Below are positions 1-8,959 of a stretch of 64,000 nt of DNA, in pieces; position 1 is the stretch's first letter; each line of letters opens with the position of its first letter. The notes under the pieces were generated by a model. It was not told the DNA's origin. It made no database searches and saw nothing but the letters and a program-made list of their open reading frames with translations. The stretch is from an uncultured Mucilaginibacter sp. (GTDB taxonomy: Bacteria; Bacteroidota; Bacteroidia; Sphingobacteriales; Sphingobacteriaceae). The stretch lies in the NCBI RefSeq assembly GCF_913773635.1, contig NZ_CAJYGQ010000005.1, positions 310,001 to 374,000 on the forward strand, written 5' to 3'. Made by a program: the position numbers and the translations under genes.

Positions 1-1214
1 TTATAACTAACGAAACTGCCGAAGGCTTATTCTTAAAAGTGCCGCCTTACCGTGTTGATGTAACCCGCGAAGTTGACGTCATTGAAGACATCTTACGTAT
101 TTACGGTTATAACAATATCGAAATTCCTACACAAATACGTGCGTCGCTGAACACCAGTAACCGGCCAGAGCGCGACACCGTGCAAAATGCGCTGTCAGAT
201 TTACTGTCCGCTAATGGATTTAACGAGATGCTGGCAAATTCATTAACCAGTTCATCGTATGCCCAAAGTTTGGATAACGCGGTTAAACTGCTTAATCCGC
301 TGAGCAGCGATCTGGACATCATGCGTCAAACGCTGTTGTATTCAGGTTTGGAGGCTATTGCATACAATCAAAATCGTCGTCAGGCCGATTTAAAGCTTTA
401 CGAATTTGGTAAAACCTACTTTTTTGAGGATGACAAATACGTTGAAACGCAACGTATGTCAGTTTTTATAACTGGTAGGACATCTGTAGAAAATTGGAAT
501 GATCGCCCTAATTACTTCATTCCACTTTTTGAAAATGTTGGTAAGTTGGTAAAAGCAGTTGAAGAAAGTGAACATGCAAGTGAATTTGTTAAGTTCAAGC
601 AACCAATCGTTAATGCGCGTAATAATGCTGTTAAGGAAGTTGATAGTATTAAAACAGGTACTTTTTACACCCTTAAAGCTATTGTTGATGGGTTACTGAG
701 CCGGTTAAATATTACCGATTATACAACCGACGAAATACATGATCATGAATTTGCTTACGGTTTGCAATACAACTTTCGTGGTGGCAAAACGCTGGTAAAA
801 TTTGGCTCAGTTTTACCTGGTGCTTTGAAAAAAGCCGGGGTAGAGAAAGAAGTGTTTTATGCCGACTTTAACTTTGATACGTTGCTGAGCATTGTTCGTA
901 AGAATAAAATTGTAAACAAAGAAATTTCTAAGTTTCCGGCCGTACGGCGCGATTTATCTATGCTGGTTGATACCGCAGTTACATTTGGTCAGTTAAAGCA
1001 AATAGCGCACAAAACCGAGCGTAAGTTGCTTACTGAGGTTAGTGTATTTGATGTGTATCAGGGAGATAAGCTTCCGGCGGGTAAAAAATCATATGCGCTT
1101 AGCTTTGTTATACAAGACGAAGAAAAAACGCTTACCGACAAGGCTATTGATTCGATAATGCAAAAGCTTATTTACAACTTTGGAAAAGAGGCGGGAGCAG
1201 AAATAAGAAAGTAA
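1..1214 (+). CDS. pheT: Phenylalanine--tRNA ligase beta subunit, 3' part
   Basis: Cytoplasmic enzyme subunit that charges tRNA-Phe as part of the PheS2PheT2 tetramer. The reading frame is open from base 3, before the GTG at 39, so this is the C-terminal part of a gene starting left of the window. The visible protein begins in the B5 region (KVPPYRVDVTREVDVIEDI), continues through the catalytic-like core, and ends with the ferredoxin-fold anticodon-binding domain over roughly the last 95 residues (SKFPAVRRDLSMLVD and KTLTDKAIDSIMQKL). That ending is typical of full-length PheT, so the C-terminus is intact. The small coiled-coil gene and zapA follow on the same strand, an arrangement familiar in Bacteroidota. 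Confidence 0.95.
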   Translation, partial: ITNETAEGLFLKVPPYRVDVTREVDVIEDILRIYGYNNIEIPTQIRASLNTSNRPERDTVQNALSDLLSANGFNEMLANSLTSSSYAQSLDNAVKLLNPLSSDLDIMRQTLLYSGLEAIAYNQNRRQADLKLYEFGKTYFFEDDKYVETQRMSVFITGRTSVENWNDRPNYFIPLFENVGKLVKAVEESEHASEFVKFKQPIVNARNNAVKEVDSIKTGTFYTLKAIVDGLLSRLNITDYTTDEIHDHEFAYGLQYNFRGGKTLVKFGSVLPGALKKAGVEKEVFYADFNFDTLLSIVRKNKIVNKEISKFPAVRRDLSMLVDTAVTFGQLKQIAHKTERKLLTEVSVFDVYQGDKLPAGKKSYALSFVIQDEEKTLTDKAIDSIMQKLIYNFGKEAGAEIRK

Positions 1215-1364
1215 TTTTTACCATTTTGGTTTGAAGCTATGCCCGTTTTAAAATTAAATTTTAAATGAGGATATTACGCAAATTTGAAATTATATTGCGT
1301 GGCAAAGCGTTAGTCCGAAATAAAAAAATCCCAAATAGAATATTCGAAATCTGAAATCAAAAAG

Positions 1365-1655
1365 ATGCCATCAGTAACCGATCAGCTGAGTATAGTAGTA
1401 GAGAAAACGGAGCGGCTTATAGCGCTTTGTGGTGCGTTGCAGGAAGAAAACGACTTGCTGAAGCTTGAAAACCAGTCGCTGAGCACAGCTTTAGATGTAA
1501 GTAAAAGTAAGAATAAAGAGCTTGAAGAGAAGCTTCGTGTATTGAAGCTGGCTAAGTCATTTTCAGAAACAAATGAAAAAAGCCTTGACATCAAGCAAAA
1601 AATTAACGAATTTGTGCGGGAAATTGATAAGTGTATCGTGTTGCTTAAAAAGTAA
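1365..1655 (+). CDS. Small coiled-coil protein upstream of ZapA
   Basis: Hypothetical 96-residue cytoplasmic protein. Residues about 10-75 have heptad-like spacing rich in Leu, Glu and Lys (ERLIALCGALQEENDLLKLE onwards), which predicts a long coiled coil. There is no signal peptide or membrane segment. It ends 23 bases before zapA, so the two are probably co-transcribed. Its size, coiled coil and position suggest a cell-division accessory factor comparable in kind to ZapB, but that is inference from context and I see no family-specific motif. Confidence 0.8.
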   Translation: MPSVTDQLSIVVEKTERLIALCGALQEENDLLKLENQSLSTALDVSKSKNKELEEKLRVLKLAKSFSETNEKSLDIKQKINEFVREIDKCIVLLKK

Positions 1656-1678
1656 CATTGTAAAGTGAACAAGCTCAA

Positions 1679-1972
1679 ATGGGAGAAATCTCAATAAAAA
1701 TAAACATTGCTGATCGCGTATATCCGTTGAAAGTTGATACGGAAGAAGAGGAATTAATACGCCGGGCTGCCAAATTGGTTAACGACCGCATAAAGGAGTA
1801 TCAGGAGAACTATGCGGTAAAAGATAAGCAGGATTTGCTTTCAATGAGTGTTTTGCATTACGCAACCGCATCATTAAAAGCAGAGCGTAAAGTTACGGTT
1901 GAAGATACAACCGTGGCCGAAAAGGCTTACCAGTTAGACCATATGCTGACGGAGTTTTTTAAAAAGCAATAA
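1679..1972 (+). CDS. zapA: Cell division protein ZapA
   Basis: Z-ring associated protein that bundles FtsZ filaments at midcell. At 97 residues it matches the family. The N-terminal beta-strand pattern (EISIKINIADRVYPLKVDTE) followed by EEELIRRAAKLVNDRIKEYQ is characteristic of ZapA, and the C-terminal half is helical and coiled-coil-like. It sits between the small coiled-coil gene and the 6S-like RNA that precedes rny. In many bacteria zapA lies next to the 6S RNA gene, which supports both calls. Confidence 0.88.
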   Translation: MGEISIKINIADRVYPLKVDTEEEELIRRAAKLVNDRIKEYQENYAVKDKQDLLSMSVLHYATASLKAERKVTVEDTTVAEKAYQLDHMLTEFFKKQ

Positions 1973-2002
1973 ACGTTCTTATAAATAGAGCAATATAAAT
2001 TT

Positions 2003-2144
2003 AACGCAGTTAAATTTTAAGTTTCACTGACAGGCACAGGCTTTTTGCTGGTTGGTTATCGGTAGGTAGTAGTTTTTACCTTACTGACCCATCAGGCATT
2101 AAGCAATGTGGGATGGCACTTAAAATTTAGTTGCGTTTTTTTTT
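2003..2144 (+). ncRNA. ssrS: 6S-like RNA (Bacteroidota 6S type)
   Basis: Between zapA and rny there is a long-range stem. Bases 2003-2022 pair with 2118-2137 over 20 positions, the only exceptions to Watson-Crick pairing being G-U wobbles. The 3' arm runs into a T tract at 2136-2144. Inside is a large open bubble (about 2023-2045 opposite 2099-2117) and then an apical helix (about 2046-2057 with 2086-2098) capped by a hairpin around 2059-2088. A long closing stem, central bubble and apical stem of about 140 nt is the architecture of 6S RNA, which binds sigma-A-type RNA polymerase by mimicking an open promoter. Location directly after zapA is also classical for 6S. An AT-rich stretch at 1994-2002 could be the -7 box but is a poor consensus match. 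The exact 5' end is inferred. Confidence 0.72.
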
Positions 2145-2174
2145 AACATATATATACATCACACAAACACCAAA

Positions 2175-3737
2175 ATGGACCTTTTATCCACCATTATAGG
2201 CCTGCTCGTAGGTGCCATCATTGGCACTTTGATAGGCCGGTTCCTGCTCCGGAAGCTATTTAAGGAACAGGAAGTAGCAGCTCAGAATAAGGTTAAGAAA
2301 ATTCTGAAAGATGCTGAGAACAACGCTGAAATTCTTAAAAAGAATAAATTGCTTGAGGCTAAAGAAAAGTTTTTACAGCTTAAGGCCGAACACGAGCAAG
2401 AGGTAAACGCTAAAAATAACAACATTAATCAGCGCGAAAATTCTATTAAGCAGAAAGAGCAGTCACTCAATCAAAAGCTTGAAAACGTAAACCGCAAGGA
2501 TAACGAACTGGAAAACCAGCGTAAAAACCTGGAGAAGCAGAACGAAATACTGCACAAAAAACAGGAAGAAGTTGAGCACTTGAAGCAGCAGCATGTGCAG
2601 CAATTGGAAACAATTGCAGGATTAACTGCCGAAGAAGCCAAAAATCAATTGGTTGATACCCTGCGCGAGGAAGCACGTACCAAAGCTATGATGCAAATAA
2701 AAGACATTGTAGATGAGGCTAAACTTACTGCAACAAAAGAAGCTAAAAAGGTAGTTATTCAAACCATTCAGCGCACTGCAACAGAAAGTGCAATTGAAAA
2801 CACGGTATCAATTTTCAATATCGAAAATGATGAAATCAAAGGCCGTATCATTGGTCGCGAAGGGCGTAACATACGTGCGTTAGAAGCAGCAACCGGTATT
2901 GAAATTATTGTTGATGATACTCCTGAGGCTATTATACTTTCGGGTTTTGACCCGGTTAGGCGTGAAATTGCCCGTTTAGCAATGCACCGTTTGGTAACCG
3001 ATGGTCGTATTCACCCTGCACGCATTGAAGAGGTAGTAGCCAAAACACGTAAGCAAATAGAGGAGGAGATTGTAGAGATTGGTGAGCGTACCGTTATTGA
3101 TTTAGGTATTCACGGTTTACACCCCGAGCTTATACGCATGGTAGGACGTATGCGTTACCGTTCATCTTACGGACAAAACCTGTTACAGCACTCGCGCGAG
3201 GTTGCTAACTTCTGTGCTACCATGGCAGCCGAATTAGGCTTAAACGTTAAACTGGCTAAACGTGCCGGCTTACTGCATGATATTGGTAAAGTGCCTGATG
3301 ATAACCCTGAATTGCCACACGCAATATTAGGTATGCAACTGGCCGAAAAATATAAAGAACATCCTGAGGTTTGCAATGCCATAGGAGCCCACCACGATGA
3401 AATTGAAATGACATCAATGATATCGCCTATTATTCAGGCTTGCGATGCTATTTCAGGTGCTCGTCCAGGTGCCCGTCGTGAGGTTGTGGAAAGCTACATT
3501 AAACGCTTGAAAGAGCTGGAAGAGCTGGCTCTGTCATACCCGGGTGTTGAGAAAACATTTGCTATACAGGCTGGTCGTGAATTGCGCGTAGTAGTAGAAA
3601 GCGAAAAGGTGACTGATGCGCAATCAGAAGTGCTGGCCGCTGATATATCAAACCGTATACAAACTGAAATGACCTATCCTGGTCAAATTAAGGTTACCGT
3701 AATACGCGAAACGCGTTCGGTATCGTACGCTAAATAA
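2175..3737 (+). CDS. rny: Ribonuclease Y
   Basis: Membrane-anchored endoribonuclease that starts mRNA decay. The 520-residue protein has the full family layout. There is an N-terminal membrane segment (residues 5-25) and a charged coiled coil to about residue 200. A KH domain follows with the motif [15 protein letters not shown] near 223. An HD phosphohydrolase domain carries [11 protein letters not shown] and the metal-binding LLHDIGK near 365. The C-terminal KVTVIRETR tail is typical. The ATG at 2175 follows the 6S-like RNA with its own 30-base leader. A strong terminator lies just downstream. Confidence 0.95.
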   Translation: MDLLSTIIGLLVGAIIGTLIGRFLLRKLFKEQEVAAQNKVKKILKDAENNAEILKKNKLLEAKEKFLQLKAEHEQEVNAKNNNINQRENSIKQKEQSLNQKLENVNRKDNELENQRKNLEKQNEILHKKQEEVEHLKQQHVQQLETIAGLTAEEAKNQLVDTLREEARTKAMMQIKDIVDEAKLTATKEAKKVVIQTIQRTATESAIENTVSIFNIENDEIKGRIIGREGRNIRALEAATGIEIIVDDTPEAIILSGFDPVRREIARLAMHRLVTDGRIHPARIEEVVAKTRKQIEEEIVEIGERTVIDLGIHGLHPELIRMVGRMRYRSSYGQNLLQHSREVANFCATMAAELGLNVKLAKRAGLLHDIGKVPDDNPELPHAILGMQLAEKYKEHPEVCNAIGAHHDEIEMTSMISPIIQACDAISGARPGARREVVESYIKRLKELEELALSYPGVEKTFAIQAGRELRVVVESEKVTDAQSEVLAADISNRIQTEMTYPGQIKVTVIRETRSVSYAK

Positions 3738-3759
3738 TTATTTGCAATAAAGCATAACC

Positions 3760-3791
3760 AAGCGACAGGATGAATTCCTGTCGCTTTTTTT
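3760..3791 (+). terminator. Rho-independent terminator after rny
   Basis: A perfect 9-bp stem (3761-3769 with 3777-3785) with a 7-base loop is followed by six T residues. It closes the rny transcript 23 bases after its stop. Confidence 0.9.
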
Positions 3792-3801
3792 AATTAATAC
3801 T

Positions 3802-4296
3802 ATGCCTCCTAAAGCAGAACTAAGACCGGTTGACAAGCATTTTGATGAATACAGTTTGGTGCAAAAGCAATTTACGCTGCCTGTGCCTGTGCTATGTTTT
3901 GCCATAGTTTTAACCTTGTTTGGCCTTGTTACTTTTATATGGGCTTTGCCGTTTCCTTATATCAGCTTTTTGGGGCGTTATAACGGATACGTTAACTGGG
4001 CCTCTTTTTTAATAGCGTTCAGTATTTATTACCTGCTGCGTTTATCGCCGCTGGTATCATATGTTATGCTTTTTATGCTTTTTGCTTTTTCATACGGCAT
4101 TATTCAGTTAGAAGGCTGGCAAAAAACAGGAGGACCTGAGTTATGGCTGGTTGGATTAGTCGCTTTAATAGTTGGACTGGCCTTGCAGCTTTTAACATAC
4201 CGTTCATTTAATTTTAACAGGCGTTTAGGTTTGTTATTGTTAGCCCCTCTGTGGTTAATTGTTTCCGTCATCAAGAAATTGAATTTCAGGTATTAA
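3802..4296 (+). CDS. Hypothetical polytopic membrane protein
   Basis: A 164-residue inner-membrane protein of unknown function. A hydrophilic N-terminus of about 25 residues (KHFDEYSLVQKQF) is followed by four to five hydrophobic segments around residues 30-50, 65-80, 85-100, 113-130 and 140-158. The size and topology recall the DUF962/Mpo1-like group, but the His/Asn pattern expected near its N-terminus is not convincing, so I leave it unassigned. It begins 11 bases after the rny terminator, so it is probably a separate transcription unit. Confidence 0.75.
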   Translation: MPPKAELRPVDKHFDEYSLVQKQFTLPVPVLCFAIVLTLFGLVTFIWALPFPYISFLGRYNGYVNWASFLIAFSIYYLLRLSPLVSYVMLFMLFAFSYGIIQLEGWQKTGGPELWLVGLVALIVGLALQLLTYRSFNFNRRLGLLLLAPLWLIVSVIKKLNFRY

Positions 4297-4491
4297 CGGT
4301 ATTTTAAGATCATAAGTTAATGCCATTAATGACATTAACTTAATCTCAAAAAATTAACTATTGAATTAATGTGCTATATGTCAGTAGTTTACAATGGTTG
4401 TTAATTTTAATTTAACAATTAGAAATTGTACAGTTAATTTGATGATAACAATGAGCTAATGTTGCGCTAATAATTTTGCTGCATCAAAAAT

Positions 4492-7302
4492 ATGCAAGTG
4501 AAAAAATTAGCTATTACCTTATTTAAACTAATCGTGTGTTTGTTGCTTACAGCATCTTTTAGTTTAGCACATGCTCAAAGCACCGGTAAGCTCACCGGTA
4601 AAATAACCGATCAAAAAACAGGCGAAGCGCTAATTGGCGCATCAATTTTGGTTGAAGGCTCTACCCGTGGTGCGGCAACCAATGTTAACGGTGAATATAC
4701 TATAAACGATGTTCCTGCAGGTACACACAGCGTTTTGGTACGTTACGTAGGTTACCAAAACAAGCAGATATCTGAAATTCTTATTAAAGCGGGGCAGCCA
4801 ACTACTTTAAATATAGTATTAACTGAAGCGGCAACACAGCAGTTAGCGGCAGTAACGGTAAGAGCAACAGCCCGCCAGGAGTCCGCCAACTCATTATATG
4901 CACAACAAAAAAATAGTGCCCGTGTAACCGACGGTATATCGGCTGAGGCTATACGCCGTTCACCTGACCGCAACACTGCCGATGTATTGAAGCGTGTGAG
5001 TGGTGTTACCGTACAAGACAATAAGTTTGTGGTTGTACGTGGATTGAGCGACAGGTATAACAATGCCACCCTTGATGGCGCTCCACTACCAAGCACCGAG
5101 CCTAACCGTAAGGCTTTCTCATTTGACATTGTACCATCAAACATGGTTGATAACCTTATTATCAACAAAACTGCAACGCCTGATCTTCCTGGTGACTTTG
5201 CTGGTGGTTCGGTACAGGTAACTACTAAAGATATTCCAGACCGTAATTATACTTCGGTGAGTGTGGGCGCAGGTTACAATACCGCATCAACCTTTAAAGA
5301 TTTTAAAAGCGGACAGCGTAACACCAGCGACTACTTTGGATTTGACAATGGCGACAAAAAGCTTCCATCATCATTCCCAAGTTCAGAAGCGTTGGTGAAT
5401 AACTCCTTGTCAACTTCACAAAATACTGCGGCTATCAGAAGCTTACAGCAAGACTGGAACGTTTACAATAAAAAAGCTCTGCCTTCACAAAACTACCAAC
5501 TAACCGTTGGTCGTGTAAAGGATTTTGAAAAAACCGGTAACAGATTCGGCGCAACAGTATCATTAAGCTACCGTAATACCCAAAACTATTATCAGGATTT
5601 ATTTCGCGAATTTTATGGTAACAAGTATACCGACCAGGTTTATAAGTTTTCAACTAACGTAGGTGCATTGGCAAACTTTGCATATACCTGGGGTAAAAAT
5701 AAAATCACGCTTAAAAATACTTATAACCGCATTTATGATGATCAGTACCTTTCAAGAGCAGGTGTAAACGAAAACATCACCAGCCAGGTACGCTTCTCGG
5801 CTTTTGACCTTATACAAAAAGCCGTATTTAAATCAACACTTGAAGGTACACACTCATTTGGCGAAAAAGGAAGTAAGTTAACTTGGTCTGCCAGCTACAG
5901 CAATACCTTGAATGATCAGCCTGACCAACGTAAGGCTAACTATGTGCGTGATATAAACGCTACAGGTAATGCTCCTTTCTTTGCTCAAAATACAACGTTG
6001 GGAAAAGAAAATGCACGCATGTTTACTTACATGACCGAGAACGGTTATTCAGGTAACTTGAATTATTCAACCCCGCTGAAAATGTTCAATAACTCGGCAA
6101 CATTCAAAGCCGGTTTAAATTCATCATACCGCGATCGTGGCTTTACCGTACGCTTTATAGGTTTGTTACCTAATAACGTTGATGATTTAGAGCAGATAAG
6201 ACAAAGGCCACTAAACACACTTTACGGCCAAGATTTAATTGACCGTGGCGATGTTTACCGCTTAAGTGAAATTCCGGGTAGCTACCTTGATGAGTCATAC
6301 AATGGTCACGCCATGACTAACGCAGGCTACGCCATGTTAGATAATAAACTTAGCGATAAGCTAAGAGTAGTGTGGGGTGTACGTGTTGAACACTTTGATT
6401 TAGATTTGCAAAACCTGCGCAAATCGGCGTTGTCAAGAGCACAACTAAGCAACGTTGACGTATTGCCATCAGCAAACTTTACTTATAGCTTAACGCCTAA
6501 AGCTAACCTTCGATTAGCATACTACCGTACGCTTGCACGTCCGGAATTCAGAGAGTTGGCGCCGTTTGGTTATTATGATTATGAGCAGGTAAGCTTTATA
6601 ACAGGTAATCCTAATTTAAAACGTACGCTTATTGATAACTTTGATTTGCGTTATGAATTCTTCCCTTCTGCCGGTCAAATTATCTCAGTTTCTGGTTTCT
6701 ATAAAAGCTTCCAAAACGCAATAGAAGCTTACAATTTTGATCAGGGCTCAAACAGGCAAATTGAGTATCGTAACTCTCCAAAAGTAACTGTTTACGGTGC
6801 TGAGTTTGAGTTACGCCACTCACTGGGCTTTATATCAAACACTGATTTCCTTAAAAATACTACCCTTTACACCAACGTATCATTAATAAAATCAAAAGCA
6901 ACCAACCCCGATTTAGGTGTAAACCTTAATTATTCAGAAAGACCTTTGGTTGGCCAGGCTCCTTACGTAGTTAACGCCGGCTTAATGCATACTTTCCTTG
7001 AAAATAAGGTTACGTTCAACGCTCTGTACAACGTTGTTGGCCGCAGGCTTAACGTAGTTGGTGGTCCTATATTCCCGGCAATTTGGGAAGCTCCGCGTAA
7101 CGTTATTGATTTACAGTTAGGCATTAAAGTGCTTAAAAGCCGTGGTGAGCTTAAGCTGAACGCAAACGATATTCTTAATCAGCGCTCGCTGTTCTACTTT
7201 GATCGTGATGGTAATAAGAAATACGATCAGGCTGCCGATCAAACACTTAGCCGCTTTAAATACGGTAGCAATTACTCATTTGTTTTCAGCTACAACTTTT
7301 AA
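4492..7302 (+). CDS. TonB-dependent outer-membrane receptor
   Basis: A 936-residue outer-membrane active transporter powered by TonB-ExbBD. A signal peptide ends near residue 28 (SLAHAQS). A carboxypeptidase-regulatory-like beta-sandwich covers about residues 32-110 (GKITDQKTGEALIGASILVE). The plug lies near 140-255 (VVVRGLSDRYNNATLDGAPL and DLPGDFAGGSVQVTTKD), and the rest is the beta-barrel ending in aromatic-rich strands (YSFVFSYNF). No SusD gene follows. It is instead paired with the lipoprotein gene at 7409, a combination seen repeatedly in Bacteroidota. The transported substrate cannot be read from sequence. A TAnnTTTG-like sequence at 4471-4478 lies too close to the ATG to be a secure promoter. 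Confidence 0.9.
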   Translation: MQVKKLAITLFKLIVCLLLTASFSLAHAQSTGKLTGKITDQKTGEALIGASILVEGSTRGAATNVNGEYTINDVPAGTHSVLVRYVGYQNKQISEILIKAGQPTTLNIVLTEAATQQLAAVTVRATARQESANSLYAQQKNSARVTDGISAEAIRRSPDRNTADVLKRVSGVTVQDNKFVVVRGLSDRYNNATLDGAPLPSTEPNRKAFSFDIVPSNMVDNLIINKTATPDLPGDFAGGSVQVTTKDIPDRNYTSVSVGAGYNTASTFKDFKSGQRNTSDYFGFDNGDKKLPSSFPSSEALVNNSLSTSQNTAAIRSLQQDWNVYNKKALPSQNYQLTVGRVKDFEKTGNRFGATVSLSYRNTQNYYQDLFREFYGNKYTDQVYKFSTNVGALANFAYTWGKNKITLKNTYNRIYDDQYLSRAGVNENITSQVRFSAFDLIQKAVFKSTLEGTHSFGEKGSKLTWSASYSNTLNDQPDQRKANYVRDINATGNAPFFAQNTTLGKENARMFTYMTENGYSGNLNYSTPLKMFNNSATFKAGLNSSYRDRGFTVRFIGLLPNNVDDLEQIRQRPLNTLYGQDLIDRGDVYRLSEIPGSYLDESYNGHAMTNAGYAMLDNKLSDKLRVVWGVRVEHFDLDLQNLRKSALSRAQLSNVDVLPSANFTYSLTPKANLRLAYYRTLARPEFRELAPFGYYDYEQVSFITGNPNLKRTLIDNFDLRYEFFPSAGQIISVSGFYKSFQNAIEAYNFDQGSNRQIEYRNSPKVTVYGAEFELRHSLGFISNTDFLKNTTLYTNVSLIKSKATNPDLGVNLNYSERPLVGQAPYVVNAGLMHTFLENKVTFNALYNVVGRRLNVVGGPIFPAIWEAPRNVIDLQLGIKVLKSRGELKLNANDILNQRSLFYFDRDGNKKYDQAADQTLSRFKYGSNYSFVFSYNF

Positions 7303-7408
7303 GGGCTTAACAATAAGTAAACACTTTGCTCATAATAAGTTAAATACAACATAACATTAACGTTATATACGACCCCGATTTTTGAACCGAAATAAATTCA
7401 CACAAAAG

Positions 7409-8824
7409 ATGAACATTAAGAAATTCTTTTTACTTGCCTCTTTAGGATTGATGGTATTTGCATCAAGCTGCTCAAGTGACGATGATGCACCTGCAGTTTC
7501 AGAAGATAACGTACTGTCTGGTGATATCACAACCAGCAGAACCCTTACTGCTGATAAAATCTGGTTGTTGAGAGGTAACGTGTTTGTAACGAACAATTCA
7601 ACCTTAACTATTGAGCCAGGAACAATTATTAAAGGAGAGAAATCAACCAAAGGTTCATTAATTATAACCCGCGGTGCCAGAATAAATGCTGCTGGTACGG
7701 TAGATAAGCCAATTGTATTTACTTCAAATGCTGCTGCAGGTGGCCGTTCACAAGGCGACTGGGGTGGTGTTATCCTTTTAGGTAAAGCAAATAATAACAT
7801 TGGTGCTTCTGTAGCCATCGAAGGTATATCTGACGCTACTGATAAAGCTAAACATGGTGGTACTGACGATGCCGATAACTCTGGCGTTATGAAATACGTT
7901 CGTATTGAGTTTGCTGGTATTCCACTTGGTCCGGATAACGAAATCAACGGTTTAACTTTTGGTAGCGTTGGTTCAGGTACTACAATTGACCACATTGAGG
8001 TTTACCGTTCAGGTGATGATGCTTACGAGTGGTTTGGTGGTTCAGTAAACGCTAAATATTTATTATCTATTGCTACCTGGGATGATGACTTTGATACTGA
8101 TAACGGTTACTCAGGTAAAATTCAGTTTGCGTTAGCTCAGCGTTTAGCTTCAACTGCCGACGTATCTGGCTCAAACGGTTTTGAATCTGATAACAACTCT
8201 GGTGGTACTTCAGCTACTCCTCAAACTAAAGCTCTATTCTCAAACGTAACTATCTTAGGTCCGCGTGAGCACCTGCAAGGTACTGCTACTTCGGCTCCAA
8301 GCGTAAATGCTAACTACCAAAATGCAGCTCAAATTCGCCGTAACTCTGCTATGAGCCTTAACAATTCAGTATTAGCAGGTTATACAGTTGGCGTGTTTTA
8401 TGATGATGCTTTAGGTAATTCAAGCGGTGCATTAACCGGTAACACATCATTGTTCCTTAACAACCTTATATACGGTTGTACTACACCAATCAGAGCAACT
8501 AATGCCACTGCATTACAAGCTGTAACTGATAAAATCAATGCTGGCGGAAACGCAATCTCTGCTGATTTGGCTAACGCATTATACACCGAGCCTTACAAAT
8601 TTGCTGCTGATTTAGCTGGTGGCGCTCGTATTGGTACTCCTGTATTTACTCAAAAAACCGGTTCGGTTGGTTTAGCAGGTGCTGCGTTTACTGGTGCTTA
8701 TGCTGATGCTTTCTTTGATAAAGTTGCTTTCAAAGGTGCATTTGGTGCTGAGAACTGGGCTGCTGGTTGGGCTCACTTTGATCCTCAAAACTTACCTTAC
8801 ACCACTCCGGGTGCTGTAAAATAA
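7409..8824 (+). CDS. Surface lipoprotein, repetitive beta-strand type, partner of the TonB receptor
   Basis: A 471-residue putative outer-membrane or surface lipoprotein. The signal peptide ends in a lipobox at VFASSCSS, followed by an acidic DDDA stretch of the kind associated with lipoprotein surface export. The body is rich in Gly, Ala, Thr and Asn with repeated short strands (SGDITTSRTLTADKIWLLRG; NSTLTIEPGTIIKGE), suggesting a right-handed beta-helix. I chose the ATG at 7409 because it starts the signal peptide; an in-frame TTG nine codons upstream adds only non-signal residues. It lies 106 bases after the receptor gene and ends in a strong terminator. Codon choice is notably biased to GGT, GCT, ACT and CGT, consistent with high expression. 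Function unknown. Confidence 0.82.
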   Translation: MNIKKFFLLASLGLMVFASSCSSDDDAPAVSEDNVLSGDITTSRTLTADKIWLLRGNVFVTNNSTLTIEPGTIIKGEKSTKGSLIITRGARINAAGTVDKPIVFTSNAAAGGRSQGDWGGVILLGKANNNIGASVAIEGISDATDKAKHGGTDDADNSGVMKYVRIEFAGIPLGPDNEINGLTFGSVGSGTTIDHIEVYRSGDDAYEWFGGSVNAKYLLSIATWDDDFDTDNGYSGKIQFALAQRLASTADVSGSNGFESDNNSGGTSATPQTKALFSNVTILGPREHLQGTATSAPSVNANYQNAAQIRRNSAMSLNNSVLAGYTVGVFYDDALGNSSGALTGNTSLFLNNLIYGCTTPIRATNATALQAVTDKINAGGNAISADLANALYTEPYKFAADLAGGARIGTPVFTQKTGSVGLAGAAFTGAYADAFFDKVAFKGAFGAENWAAGWAHFDPQNLPYTTPGAVK

Positions 8825-8846
8825 TATTAACAACGTATACCTTTCT

Positions 8847-8892
8847 TAAAAGCAAACGGCCGCCTGCATTGCAGGTAGCCGTTTTGCTTTTA
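8847..8892 (+). terminator. Terminator hairpin after the receptor/lipoprotein unit
   Basis: A long two-part stem: outer arms 8848-8860 with 8878-8890 and inner arms 8863-8868 with 8870-8875, ending in a T-rich 3' arm. It closes the + strand unit. Confidence 0.8.
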
Positions 8893-8908
8893 AAGTGTGT
8901 TGAAAAAA

Positions 8909-8943
8909 ATAAAGGCCAACCAGTATTGCTGATTGGCCTTTAC
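8909..8943 (-). terminator. Terminator for the minus-strand acyltransferase gene
   Basis: The arms at 8911-8923 and 8929-8941 form a near-perfect stem. Read on the minus strand it is followed by a T-rich run (complement of the A run at 8903-8909). It lies 17 bases past the stop of the minus-strand gene. Confidence 0.75.
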
Positions 8944-8959
8944 TAAACAGTAAGTCATT

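Noticed and set aside
39..41. GTG as start of the pheT fragment
   Set aside because: The frame is open to the left edge and the residues before the GTG fit PheT, so it is an internal codon.
4471..4478. TAnnTTTG promoter-like match
   Set aside because: It would place the transcript start within a few bases of the ATG and has no properly spaced upstream TTG.
4492..7302. SusC of a second SusCD pair
   Set aside because: No SusD-like gene follows, and the plug region looks like the general TonB-receptor type rather than SusC.
7363..7995. Open frame of 210 codons on the minus strand
   Set aside because: Antisense to the lipoprotein gene; its length comes from that gene's biased codons, with no domain or start signal.
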